DNA from: Zygnema circumcarinatum
Lineage: Eukaryota; Streptophyta; Zygnematophyceae; Zygnematales; Zygnemataceae
Reading direction: 5' to 3'
Assembly (NCBI GenBank): GCA_037447605.1
Contig: JBBHKD010000032.1
Location: 1 to 31,309 of the forward strand
DNA: 31,309 nucleotides
The translations under genes were made by a program, and so were the position numbers. Position 1 is the stretch's first letter; each line of letters starts with the position of its first letter. The notes under the pieces are model-generated. The model saw only the letters and a list, made by a program, of their open reading frames with translations. It was not told where the DNA came from and searched no databases. Below, in pieces: positions 10,422-22,608 of this stretch.

Positions 10422-11640
10422 ATGCAACCTATTACACGTGTCACAAAAACGTCCATATCTGAATATGGAGAAAGCCAAATGGACTCAAACTTTTTTGTGC
10501 ATACGACGGACAGACACTTGACACACGTTGAGAAATTTCGGTGCACAAAAGTAAAAGAAAATAAAGTTATATATAACGGAGTGGACGTGTGTAGGACCGC
10601 AACCTATTGCACGTGTCACAAAAACGTCCATATCTGAATAGGGAGAACGACAAATCAATTCAATTTTTTTGTGCATACGGCGGACACACTGTAGCGTGAC
10701 ACTCAGAAATTTCGGTGCAAAAAAGTAAAAGACAAAAAAGTAATTTATATCGGAGTGGACGTGTATAGGAACGCAACCTATTGCACGTGTCACAAAAACG
10801 TTCATATCTGAATAAGGAGAACGCTTAATTGACTCAAACATTTTGTGCATACGGCGGACTCACTGTAGAGTGACGCTGAGAAATTTCGGTGCAAAAGAGT
10901 AAAAGACAAAAAAGTTATGTATAACGGAGTGGACATGTATAGGAACGCAACTTATTGCACGTGTCACAAAAACGTCCATATCTGAATAGGGAGAACGCTT
11001 AATGGACTCAAACTTTTTGTGCATACGGCGGACTCACTGTAGAGTGACGCTGAGTTATTTCGGTGCAAAAGAGTAAAAGACAAAAAAGTTATGTATAACG
11101 GAGTGGACATGTATAGGAACGCAACTTATTGCACGTGTCACAAAAACGTCCATATCTGAATAGGGAGAACGCTTAATTGACTCAAACTTTTTGTGCATAC
11201 GGCGGACTCACTATAGAGTGACGCTGAGAAATTTCGGTGCAAAAGAATAAAAGACAAAAAAGTAATGTATAACGGAGTGGACGTGTATAGGAACGCAACC
11301 TATTACACGTGTCACAAAAACGTCCATATCTGAATAGGGAGAACGCCAAATGGACTCAATCTTTTTGTGCATACGGCGGACACACAGTAGAGTGACGCTA
11401 AGAAATTTCGGAGCACAAAAGTAAAAGACAAAAAAGTTATATATAACGGAGTGGACGTGTATAGGAACGCAACTTATTGCACGTGTCACAAAAACGTCCA
11501 TATCTGAATAGGGACAACGCTTAATTGACTCAAAATTTTTGTGCATACGGCGGACTCACTGTAGAGTGACGCTGAGAAATTTCGGTGCAAAAGAATAAAA
11601 GACAAAAAAGTTATATATAACGGAGTGGACGTGTGTAGGA
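10422..11640 (+). repeat. Seven-monomer higher-order unit
   Basis: Interval between A-type markers is 1219 bp (7 x 174 plus 1). The A monomer carries CGGACAGACAC instead of CGGACACACAC, shared with the copy at 17916. The B monomer and the following GAATAAGGAG monomer are present. It has fewer internal monomers than the nine-monomer units. Confidence 0.75.
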
Positions 11641-13382
11641 ATGCAACCTATTGCACGTGTCACAAAAACGTCCATATCTGAATACGGAGAAAGCCAAATG
11701 GACTCAAACTTTTTTGTGCATACGACGGACACACACTTGACACACGTTGAGAAATTTCGGTGCACAAAAGAAAAAGAAAATAAAGTTATATATAACGGAG
11801 TGGACGTGTGTAGGACCGCAACCTATTGCACGTGTCACAAAAACGTCCATATCTGAATAGGGAGAACGACAAATCAATTCAATTGTTTTGTGCATACGGC
11901 GGACACACTGTAGCGTGACACTCAGAAATTTCGGTGCAAAAAAGTAAAAGACAAAAAAGTAATTTATATCGGAGTGGACGTGTATAGGAACGCAACCTAT
12001 TGCACGTGTCACAAAAACGTCCATATCTGAATAAGGAGAACGCTTAATTGACTCAAACTTTTTGTGCATACGGCGGACTCACTGTAGAGTGACGCTGAGA
12101 AATTTCGGTGCAAAACAGTAAAAGACAAAAAAGTTATGTATAACGGAGTGGACATGTATAGGAACGCAACTTATTGCACGTGTCACAAAAACGTCCATAT
12201 CTGAATAGGGAGAACGCTTAATGGACTCAAACTTTTTGTGCATACGGCGGACTCACTATAGAGTGACGCTCAGAAATTTCGGTGCAAAAGAATAAAAGAC
12301 AAAAAAGTAATGTATAACGGAGTGGACGGTTATAGGAACGCAACCTATTGCACGTGTCACAAAAACGTCCATATCTGAATAAGGAGAACGCATAATTGAC
12401 TCAAACTTTTTGTGCATACGGCGGACTCACTGTAGAGTGACGCTGAGAAATTTCGGTGCAAAACAGTAAAAGACAAAAAAGTTATGTATAACGGAGTGGA
12501 CATGTATAGGAACGCAACTTATTGCACGTGTCACAAAAACGTCCATATCTGAATAGGGAGAACGCTTAATGGACTCAAACTTTTTGTGCATACGGCGGAC
12601 TCACTATAGAGTGACGCTGAGAAATTTCGGTGCAAAAGAATAAAAGACAAAAAAGTAATTTATATCGGAGTGGACGTGTATAGGAACGCAACCTATTGCA
12701 CGTGTCACAAAAACGTCCATATCTGAATAAGGAGAACGCTTAATTGACTCAAACTTTTTGTGCATACGGCGGACTCACTGTAGAGTGACGCTGAGAAATT
12801 TCGGTGCAAAACAGTAAAAGACAAAAAAGTTATGTATAACGGAGTGGACATGTATAGGAACGCAACTTATTGCACGTGTCACAAAAACGTCCATATCTGA
12901 ATAGGGACAACGCTTAATTGACTCAAACTTTTTGTGCATACGGCGGACTCACTATAGAGTGACGCTGAGAAATTTCGGTGCAAAAGAATAAAAGACAAAA
13001 AAGTAATGTATAACGGAGTGGACGGTTATAGGAACGCAACCTATTACACGTGTCACAAAAACGTCCATATCTGAATAGGGAGAACGCCAAATGGACTCAA
13101 TCTTTTTGTGCATACGGCGGACACACAGTAGAGTGACGCTAAGAAATTTCGGAGCACAAAAGTAAAAGACAAAAAAGTAACGTATAACGGAGTGGACGTG
13201 TATAGGAACGCATCCTATTGCACGTGTCACAAAAGCGTCCATATCTGAATAGGGACAACGGCAATTGACTCAAACTTTGTGCATACGGCGGACTTCACTG
13301 TAGAGTGACGCTGAGAATTTCAGTTACAAAAGGAGAATAAAAGACAAAAAAGTTATATATAGCAGGTGGACATTGTGTAGGA
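11641..13382 (+). repeat. Ten-monomer unit with internal dimer amplification
   Basis: A-to-A distance is 1742 bp (10 x 174 plus 2). After the A-B pair, a two-monomer block is repeated (see the dimer feature), which largely explains the extra length relative to the preceding seven-monomer unit. The end is altered near 13258-13380 by short indels. Confidence 0.75.
12000..12960 (+). repeat. Two-monomer block repeated three times (348-bp period)
   Basis: GAATAAGGAG occurs at 12029, 12377 and 12725, and CAAAACAG at 12111, 12459 and 12807, each exactly 348 bp apart. The block alternates a GAATAAGGAG/CAAAACAG monomer with a GGGAGAACGCTTAATGGAC/TCACTATAGAGTGA monomer (the third copy differs at the GGGACAACGC position). 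This is a local recent amplification by unequal exchange in two-monomer register. Confidence 0.85.
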
Positions 13383-13914
13383 ATGCAACCTATTGCACGT
13401 GTCACAAAAACGTCCATATCTGAATACGGAGAAAGCCAAATGGACTCAAACTTTTTTGTGCATACGACGGACACACACTTGACACACGTTGAGAAATTTC
13501 GGTGCACAAAAGTAAAAGAAAATAAAGTTATATATAACGGAGTGGACGTGTGTAGGACCGCAACCTATTGCACGTGTCACAAAAACGTCCATATCTGAAT
13601 AGGGAGAACGACAAATCAATTCAATTTTTTTGTGCATACGGCGGACACACTGTAGAGTGACTCTAAGAAATTTCGGTGCAAAAAAGTAAAAGACAAAAAA
13701 GTTAAGTATAACGGAGTGGACGTGTATAGGAACGCAACCTATTGCACGTGTCACAAAAACGTCCATATCTGAATAGGGAGAACGCTTAATTGACTCAAAC
13801 TTTTTGTGCATACGGCGGACTCACTGTAGAGTGACGCTGAGAAATTTCGGTGCAAAACAGTAAAAGACAAAAAAGTTATGTATAACGGAGTGGACATGTA
13901 TAGGAGCGCAACTT

Positions 13915-14140
13915 ATTGCCGCGTGTCACAAAAACGTCCATATCTGAATAGGGAGAGCAGCAATGGACTCAAACTTTTATTACATACAGCGGACCTTTCA
14001 CTGTAAGTGACGCTTGAAATTTCAGTGCAAAGAGTAAATATGAAAAGTTATGTATAACGAGGGTGGAGGACATGTATAGGAGCATAACTTATTGCACGTG
14101 TCACAAAAACGTCCATATACGAATAGGGACAGCAGCAGCA
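13915..14140 (+). repeat. Degraded monomers, class 1
   Basis: Contains GGGAGAGCAGCAATGG, TTTTATTACATACAGCGG and GGGACAGCAGCAGCAATTG. Neighbouring copies on both sides are near consensus. The E-box at about 14096 is intact. Confidence 0.6.
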
Positions 14141-14734
14141 ATTGACTCAAACTTTTTGTGCATACGGCGGACTCAGTGTAGAGTGACGCTGAGAAATTTC
14201 GGTGCAAAAGAGTAAACGACAAAAAAGTTATGTATAACGGAGTGGACATGTATAGGAACGCAACTTATTGCACGTGTCACAAAAACGTCCATATCTGAAT
14301 AGGGACAACGCTTAATTGACTCAAACTTTTTGTGCATACGGCGGACTCACTGTAAAGTGACGCTGAGAAATTTCGGTGCAAAAGAATAAAAGACAAAAAA
14401 GTTATGTATAACGGAGTGGACGTGTATAGGAACGCAACCTATTGCACGTGTCACAAAAACGTCCATATCTGAATAGGGACAACGCTTAATTGACTCAAAC
14501 TTTTTGTGCATACGGCGGACACACAGTAGAGTGACGCTAAGAAATTTCGGAGCAAAAAAATAAAAGACAAAAATATTATATATAACGGAGTGGACGTGTA
14601 TAGGAACGCAACCTATTGCACGTGTCACAAAAACGTCCATATCTGAATAGGGACAACGCTTAATTGACTCAAACTTTTTGTGCATACGGCGGACTCACTG
14701 TAGAGTAATGCTAAAAAACTTCGGTGCACAAAAT

Positions 14735-15040
14735 TAAAAAAAAAAACAGTTACAGACACCGGTGCCGTCCACGATACTATCGCGACCTATAGCACGTGTC
14801 ACAAAACATCATATATCTGATTGATTAGGAGAACAGCAATGACTCCAAACTTTTTGTGCATACGAGCCGGACTCACTGTAGAGTGACGCTGAGAGAGAGT
14901 ATTCCGGTTGCAAAAGAGTAAAAGACAAAAAGAAGTTATGTATAGCAGTGTGGACATGTATATAGGAGCACTTAACTTATTGCACGTGTCACAAAAAATA
15001 CATATCTGTGAATAGGAGAGCAGCAGGTAAGTCAAACTTT
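14735..15040 (+). repeat. Degraded monomers with a 30-bp block of clustered substitutions
   Basis: Bases 14754-14790 replace the expected ATAACGGAGTGG region with ACACCGGTGCCGTCC and following bases, keeping the monomer length unchanged. The next monomer is rich in small insertions (GAGAGAGAGTATTCC, ACATGTATATAGGAG). The equal-length substitution block is unlike the indel-rich noise elsewhere. Confidence 0.55.
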
Positions 15041-16079
15041 TTGTGCATACGGCGGACTCACTGTAAAGTGAAGCTGAGAAATTTCGGTGCAAAAGAATAA
15101 AAGACAAAAAAGTTATGTATAACGGAGTGGACGTGTATAGGAACGCAACCTATTGCACGTGTCACAAAAACGTCCATATCTGAATAGGGACAACGCTTAA
15201 TTGACTCAAACTTTTTGTGCATACAGCGGACTCACTGTAAAGTGACGCTGAGAAATTTCGGTGCAAAAGAGTAAAAGACAAAAACGTTATGTATAACGGA
15301 GTGGACGTGTATAGGAACGCAACCTATTGCACGTGTGACGCAAAAAGTCCATAACAGAATAGGGAGAACGCTTAATTGACTCAAACTTTTTGTGCATACA
15401 GCGGACTCACTGTAGAGTGACGCTGAGAAATTTCGGTGCAAAATAGTAAAAGACAAAAAAGTTATGTATAACGGAGTGGACGTGTATAGGAACGCAACTT
15501 ATTGCACGTGTCACAAAAACGTCCATATCTGAATAGGGACAACGCTTAATTGACTCAAACTTTTTGTGCATACGGCGGACTCACTGTAGAGTGACGCTGA
15601 GAAATTTCGGTGCAAAAGAATAAAAGACAAAAAAGTTATGTATAACGGAGTGGACGTGTATACGAACGCAGCCTATAACACGTGTCACAAAAACGTCCAT
15701 ATTTGAATAGGGAGAACGCCAAATGGACTCAAACGTTTTGTGCATACGGCGGACACACAGTAGAGTGACGCTAAGAAATTTCGGAGCACAAAAGTAAAAG
15801 ACAAAAAAGTTATATATAACGGAGTGGACGTGTATAGGAACGCAACTTATTGCACGTGTCACAAAAACGTCCATATCTGAATAGGGAGAACGCTTAATTG
15901 ACTCAAACTTTTTGTGCATACGGCGGACTCACTGTAGAGTGACGCTGAGAAATTTCGGTGCAAAAGAATAAAAGACAAAAAAGTTATGTATAACGGAGTG
16001 GACGTGTATACGAACGCAGCCTATAGCACGTGTCACAAAAACGTCCATATTTGAATAGGGAGAACGCAAAATGGACTCA

Positions 16080-16320
16080 AACATTTTTCTGCATCCGCAA
16101 CCACACGTAGAGTGACAGTTAAGAAATTTCAGAAACGAAAAGTAAAAGACAGAAAAGTTATGTATAACAGATGGACATGTGTAAAACGCGACCTGTTTAC
16201 ATGTGCACAAAAACATTACTATCTGAATCAGGAAAACACCAAATTGACTCAAACTTTTTGTGCATCAGGCAAATAATATCATATGACAGCTAAGAAATTT
16301 TAATAAGGAAAAATAAAAGA
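16080..16320 (+). repeat. Degraded monomers, class 2 (CpG-poor)
   Basis: CpG positions are preferentially changed: AAACATTACTATCTG for AAACGTCCATATCTG, AACACCAAATTG for AACGCCAAATTG, TGCATCAGGC for TGCATACGGC. The CpG-free core TTGACTCAAACTTTTTGTGC is unchanged. Confidence 0.6.
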
Positions 16321-16349
16321 CAAAAATATTATATATAACGGAGTGGACG

Positions 16350-16510
16350 TGTATAGGAACGCAACCTATTGCACGTGTCACAAAAACGTCCATATCTGAA
16401 TAGGGAGAACGCTTAATTGACTCAAACTTTATTGTGCATACGACGGACACACACTTGACACACGTTGAGAAATTTCGGTGCACAAAAGTAAAAGAAAATA
16501 AAGTTATATA
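16350..16510 (+). repeat. Chimeric A-type monomer
   Basis: The left part is ordinary (GTGTATAGGAACGCAACC, GAACGCTTAATTGACTCAAAC). The right part, from TTATTGTGCATACGACGG with CACACACTTGACACACG, is A-type. The switch lies in about 16422-16432, inside ACTCAAACTT, which both types share. It sits 1559 bp (about nine monomers) before the A marker at 17916, so it occupies the A position of the first unit of the right-hand domain. Confidence 0.75.
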
Positions 16511-17915
16511 TGGCAAATGGACATATGTAAGGACCGCGACCTATACACGTGTCACAGAAACATACATATCTGAATAGGGGACAACGACAGATCAGTTCAA
16601 TTTTTTTGTGCATACGGCGGAGACACTGTAGGTTGACGCTCAGAAATTTCGGTGCAAAAAAGTAAAAGACAAAAAAGTAATATATAACGGAGTGGACGTG
16701 TATAGGAACGCAACCTATTGCACGTGTCACAAAAACGTCCATATCTGAATAGGGAGAACGCTTAATTGACTCAAACTTTTTGTGCATGCGGCGGACACAC
16801 TGTAGAGTGACACTGAGAAATTTCGGTGTGAAAGAAGAAAGGACAAACACGTTATAGGGAAAGGAATGGACATGTATAGGAACGCAACTTATTGCACGTG
16901 TCACAAAAACGTCCATATCTGAATAGGGACAACGCTTAATTGACTCAAACTTTTTGTGCATACGGCGGACTCACTGTAGAGTGACGCTGAGAAATTTCGG
17001 TGCAAAAGAATAAAAGAAAAAAAAGTTATGTATAACGGAGTGGACGTGTATAGGAACGCAACCTATTGCACGTGTCACAAAAACGTCCATATCTGAATAG
17101 GGAGATCGCTTAATTGACTCAAACTTTTTGTGCATCAGCGACACTCAGACATAAGCTAATGAGAAATTTCGTAGAAGATGAGAGACAAAAACGTTATGTA
17201 TAACAGAATGAAACTGTATCAGAACGCGCCTGTTGCACGTGTCACAAAAACATCTTATTCTGAATAGGAGCACTTAATTGACTCAAACTTTTTGTCGTCG
17301 GCAAACTCAGTATTAGAGTGACACTGAGAAATTCCGATGTAAAAGAATAAAAGACAAAAAAGTTATGTATAACGGAGTGGACATGTATAGGAACGCAACT
17401 TATTGCACGTGTCACAAAAACGTCCATATCTGAATAGGGAGAACGCTTAATTGACTCAAACTTTTTGTGCATACGGCGGACTCACTGTAAAGTGACGCTG
17501 AGAAATTTCGGTGCAAAAGAATAATAGACAAAAAAGTTATGTATAAATTTAATGGACATATATAAGACGCAACCTGTTGCACGTGTCACAAAAACGTCCA
17601 TATCTGAATAGGGAGACGCTTAATTGACTCAAACTTTTTGTGCATGACAAACTCACTGAAAGTAAGCACTGAGAAATTTCGGTGCAAAAGAATGAGAGAC
17701 AAAAAAGCTTATGTAACGGAGGTGGACGTGTATAGGAGAAGCACAATTTTATTACACGTGTCACAAAAACGTCCATATTTGAATAGGGAGAACGCCAAAT
17801 GGACTCAAACTTTTTGTGCATACGGCGGACTCACTGTAGAGTGACGCTGAGAAATTTCGGTGCAAAAGAATAAAAGACAAAAAAGTTATATATAACGGAG
17901 TGGACGTGTGTAGGA
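16357..17915 (+). repeat. Nine-monomer unit with chimeric first monomer
   Basis: Length 1559 bp, in register with the following units. Monomers at 16515-16630, 17130-17345 and 17545-17755 are degraded. The last monomer is a normal Z type (CATATTTGAATAGGG, CGCCAAATGG near 17777-17805). Confidence 0.65.
17130..17345 (+). repeat. Degraded monomers, class 2
   Basis: Shows TGCATCAGCGACACTC, AAACATCTTATTCTG and GGAGCACTTAATTGACTC. The E-box CACGTGTCAC and the TTGACTCAA palindrome survive. Confidence 0.6.
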
Positions 17916-19481
17916 ATGCAACCTATTGCACGTGTCACAAAAACGTCCATATCTGAATACGGAGAAAGCCAAATGGACTCAAACTTTTTTGTGCATACGA
18001 CGGACAGACACTTGACACACGTTGAGAAATTTCGGTGCACAAAAGTAAAAGAAAATAAAGTTATATATAACGGAGTGGACGTGTGTAGGACCGCACCCGA
18101 TTGCTCGTGTCACAAAAACGTCCATATCTGAATAGGGACAACGACAAATCAATTCAATTTTTTTGTGTGCATCAGCGGACACATGTCACATGACACCTCA
18201 AAAATTTCAGTACAAAAAAGTAAAAGACAAAAAAGTAATTTATATCGGAGTGGACGTGTATAGGAACGCAACCTATTGCACGTGTCACAAAAACGTCCAT
18301 ATCTGAATAAGGAGAACGCTTAATTGACTCAAACTTTTTGTGCATACGGCGAACTCACTGTAGAGTGACGCTGAGAAATTTCGGTGCAAAAGAGTAATAG
18401 ACAAAAAAGTTATGTATAACGGAGTGTACATGTATAGGAACGCAACTTATTGCACGTGTCTCAAAAACGTCCATATCTGAATAGGGAGAACACTTAATGG
18501 ACTCAAACTTTTTGTGCATGCGCGGACTCGCTGTAGAGTGACAACTGAGAAATTTCAGTAGGAAGAATGGAGGCAAAAAAGTTATGTATTGCGGAGTGTA
18601 CGTGTATAGGAACGCAACCTATTGCACGTGTCACAAAAACGTCCATATCTGAATAGGGAGAACGCTTAATTGACTCAAACTTTTTGTGCATACGGCGGAC
18701 TCACTGTAGAGTGACGCTGAGAAATTTCGGTGCAAAAGAGTAAAAGACAAAAAAGTTATGTATAACGGAGTGGACGTGTATAGGAACGCAACTTATTGCA
18801 CGTGTCACAAAAACGTCCATATCTGAATAGGGAGATCGCTTAATTGACTCAAACTTTTTGTGCATACGGCGAACTCACTGTAGAGTGACGCTGAGAAATT
18901 TCAGTGCAAAAGAGTAAAAGACAAAAACGTTATGTATAACGGAGTGGACGTGTATAGGAACGCAACCTATTGCACGTGTCACAAAAACGTCCATATCTGA
19001 ATAGGGAGATCGCTTAATTGACTCAAACTTTTTGTGCATACGGCGAACTCACTGTAGAGTGACGCTGAGAAATTTCAGTGCAAAAGAGTAAAAGACAAAA
19101 AAGTTATGTATAACGGAGTGGACGTGTATAGGAACGCAACCTATTGCACGTGTCACAAAAACGTCCATATCTGAATAGGGAGAACGCTTAATTGACTCAA
19201 ACTTTTTGTGCATACGGCGGACTCACTGTAGAGTGACGCTGAGAAATTTCGGTGCAAAAGAATAAAAGACAAAAAAGTTATGTATAACGGAGTGGACGTG
19301 TATACGAACGCAGCCTATAGCACGTGTCACAAAAACGTCCATATTTGAATAGGGAGAACGCCAAATGGACTCAAACTTTTTGTGCATACGGCGGACTCAC
19401 TGTAGAGTGACGCTGAGAAATTTCGGTGCAAAAGAATAAAAGACAAAAAAGTTATATATAACGGAGTGGACGTGTGTAGGA
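17916..19481 (+). repeat. Nine-monomer higher-order unit
   Basis: Exactly 1566 bp (9 x 174) between A markers. The A monomer has CGGACAGACAC as at 10422. The B monomer is partly degraded at 18165-18215. Monomers near 18830-19080 share GGGAGATCGC and ACGGCGAACTC. The Z monomer carries the GCAGCCTATAG variant of the 13-monomer family (19311-19321). Confidence 0.85.
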
Positions 19482-21044
19482 ATGCAACCTATTGCACGTG
19501 TCACAAAAACGTCCATATCTGAATACGGAGAAAGCCAAATGGACTCAAACTTTATTGTGCATACGACGGACACACACTTGACACACGTTGAGAAATTTCG
19601 GTGCACAAAAGTAAAAGAAAATAAAGTTATATATAACGGAGTGGACGTGTGTAGGACCGCAACCTATTGCACGTGTCACAAAAACGTCCATATCTGAATA
19701 GGGAGAACGCTTAATTGACTCAAACTTTTTGTGCATACGGCGGACTCACTGTAGAGTGACGCTGAGAAATTTCGGTGCAAAAGAGTAAAAGACAAAAAAG
19801 TTATGTATAACGGAGTGGACATGTATAGGAACGCAACTTATTGCACGTGTCACAAAAACGTCCATATATGAATAGGAGAACGCTTAATTGACTCAAACTT
19901 TTTGTGGTGCGGCAGAACTCGCTGTAGAGTGAACATAGAAACTTAGATAAGAAGATAAAAGACAAAAAAGTTATGTATAACGGAGTGTACCCACTATAGG
20001 AAAGCACAAAACTATGTACATGTCAACAAAAACGTCCATGTCTGAATAGGAGAAACGCTTAATGGACTCAAACTTTTTGTCATCCGCGACTTCAAAGCTA
20101 TCTAGAGTGACAACAAAGCCCCAGTGAGAAATAAAAGACAAAAAAGTTATGTGACAAAGTGGACATATATAGACGCCGACCTAAAGTGAGTATCACAGAA
20201 ACATCCATATCTGATTCAAAGAAACACTTAATTGACTCAAACTTTTTGTGCATACGGCGGACTAACTGTAGAGTGACGCTGAGAAATTTCGGTGCAAAAG
20301 AATAAAAGACAAAAAAGTTATGTATAACGGAGTGGACATGTATAGGAACGCAACTTATTGCACGTGTCACAAAAACGTCCATATCTGAATAGGGAGAACG
20401 CTTAATTGACTCAAACTTTTTGTGCATACGGCGGACTCACTGTAGAGTGACGCTGAGAAATTTCGGTGCAAAAGAGTAAAAGACAAAAAAGTTATGTATA
20501 ACGGAGTGGACATGTATAGGAACGCAACTTATTGCACGTGTCACAAAAACGTCCATATCTGAATAGGGAGAACGCTTAATTGACTCAAACTTTTTGTGCG
20601 TACGGCGGACACACTGTAGAGTGACGCTGAGAAATTTCGGTGCAAAAAAGTAAAAGACAAAAAAGTTATATATAACGGAGTGGACGTGTATAGGAACGCA
20701 ACCTATTGCACGTGTCACAAAAACGTCCATATCTGAATAGGGAGAACGCTTAATTGACTCAAACCTTTTTGTGCATACGGCGGACTCACTGTAGAGTGAC
20801 GCTGAGAAATTTCGGTGCAAAAGAGTAAAAGACAAAAAAGTTATGTATAACGGAGTGGACATGTATAGGAACGCAACTTATTGCACGTGTCACAAAAACG
20901 TCCATATTTGAATAGGGAGAACGCCAAATGGACTCAAACTTTTTGTGCATACGGCGGACTCACTGTAGAGTGACGCTGAGAAATTTCGGTGCAAAAGAAT
21001 AAAAGACACAAAAGTTATATATAACGGAGTGGACGTGTGTAGGA
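19482..21044 (+). repeat. Nine-monomer higher-order unit with hybrid B monomer
   Basis: 1563 bp. The A monomer has the ATCTGAATACGG subtype and CTTTATTGTG. The second monomer starts as B (GTGTGTAGGACC, about 19651) but continues as ordinary (CGCTTAATTGACTC), so the B right half is lost. A long degraded patch covers 19870-20225. Confidence 0.85.
19870..20225 (+). repeat. Long degraded patch, class 2
   Basis: About two monomers with loss of most CpG sites and both E-boxes (GTACATGTCAACAAAAACG and GAGTATCACAGAAACATCC). GACTCAAACTTTTTGT is preserved in each monomer. Confidence 0.6.
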
Positions 21045-22608
21045 ATGCAACCTATTGCACGTGTCACAAAAACGTCCATATCGGAATACGGAGAAAGCCA
21101 AATGGACTCAAACTTTATTGTGCATACGACGGACACACACTTGACACACGTGGAGAAATTTCGGTGCAAAAAAGTAAAAGAAAATAAAGTTATAAATAAC
21201 GGAGAGGACGTGTGTAGGACCGCAAGCTATTGCACGTGTCACAAAAACGTCCATATCTGAAAAGGGAGAACGACAAATCAATTCAATTTTTTTATCGTCA
21301 GCAGGACACACTATAGCATGACACCAAGAAATTTCAAGTAAGAAAAGTAAAAGACAAAAAAGTAATGTATAACGGAGTGGACATGTATAGGAACGCAACT
21401 TATTGCACGTGTCACAAAAACGTCCATATCTGAATAGGGAGAACGCTTAATTGACTCAAACGTTTTGTGCATACGGCGGACTCACTGTAGAGTGACGCTG
21501 AGAAATTTCGGTGCAAAAGAGTAAAAGACAAAAAAGTTATGTATAACGGAGTGGACATGTATAGGAACGCAACTTATTGCACGTGTCACAAAAACGTCCA
21601 TATCTGAATAGGGAGAACGCTTAATGGACTCAAACTTTTTGTGCATACGGCGGACTCACTGTAAAGTGACGCTGAGAAATTTCGGTGCAAAAGAATAAAA
21701 GACAAAAAAGTAATGTATAACGGAGTGGACATGTATAGGAACGCAACTTATTGCACGTGTCACAAAAACGTCCATATCTGAATAGGGAGAACGCTTAACT
21801 GACTCAAACCTTTTGTGCATACGGCGGACTCACTGTAGAGTGACGCTGAGAAATTTTGGTGTAAAAGAGTAAAAGACAAAAAAGTTATGTATAACGGAGT
21901 GGACATGTATAGGAGCGCAACTTATTGCACGTGTCACAAAAACGTCCATATCTGAATAGGGAGAACGCTTAATTGACTCAAACTTTTTGTGCATACGGCG
22001 GACTCAGTGTAGAGTGACGCTGAGAAATTTCGGTGCAAAAGAATAAAAGACAAAAAAGTTATGTATAACGGAGTGGACATGTATAGGAACGCAACTTATT
22101 GCACGTGTCACAAAAACGTCCATATCTGAATAGAACAACACTTAATTGACTCAAACTTTTTGTGCATGCGCGGACTCGCTGTAAAGTGACACTGAGAAAC
22201 TTAAACCAGAGGAAATGAGAGCAGAAAATGTTCTGTATGACAAATAAACATGTAGTAGGAACACGATCTCTTGCACATATTCACAAAAACATACATGCTG
22301 AATAGGGAGAAAGCTTAATTGACTCAAAATTTTTGTGCATACGGCGGACTCACTGTAGAGTGACGCTGAGAAATTTCGGTGCAAAAGAGTATAAGACAAA
22401 AACGTTATGTATAACGGAGTGGACGTGTATAGGAACGCAACTTATTGCACGTGTCACAAAAACGTCCATATTTGAATAGGGAGAACGCCAAATGGACTCA
22501 AACTTTTTGTGCATACGGCGGACTCACTGTAGAGTGACGCTGAGAAATTTCGGTGCAAAAGAATAAAAGACAAAAAAGTTATATATAACGGAGTGGACGT
22601 GTGTAGGA
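21045..22608 (+). repeat. Nine-monomer higher-order unit, ATCGG subtype
   Basis: 1564 bp. The A monomer has ATCGGAATACGG, preceded by AAGACACAAAAG and followed by GTTATAAATAAC. The unit shares private markers with the unit at 25382: GAATAGAACAAC (22130 and 26472), CAAAATTTTTGTG (22325 and 26669) and AGTATAAGAC (22388 and 26731). Confidence 0.85.
22130..22325 (+). repeat. Degraded monomers, class 2
   Basis: About 140 bp that should contain seven CpG has one. TTGCACATATTCACAAAAAC replaces the E-box segment, and GCATGCGCGGACTCGCTG replaces GCATACGGCGGACTCACTG. The latter is the same change as at about 18516-18535. Confidence 0.6.

Larger units (their letters stand above)
13383..16356 (+). repeat. 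Irregular satellite segment, about 17 monomers
   Basis: Starts with an A-B pair at 13383 and then has no A-type marker for 2974 bp. It contains degraded patches (13915-14140, 14735-15040, 16080-16320) and a fragment of the 13-monomer family (15661-16060). It is the transition between the left and right higher-order domains. Confidence 0.65.

Noticed and set aside
16422-16961. Longest minus-strand open frame (179 codons) and the many similar frames across the array
   Set aside because: They are translations of the tandem repeat, kept open because 174 is a multiple of three. They start and stop at the same monomer positions, have no domain, and are interrupted by stops and indels throughout.
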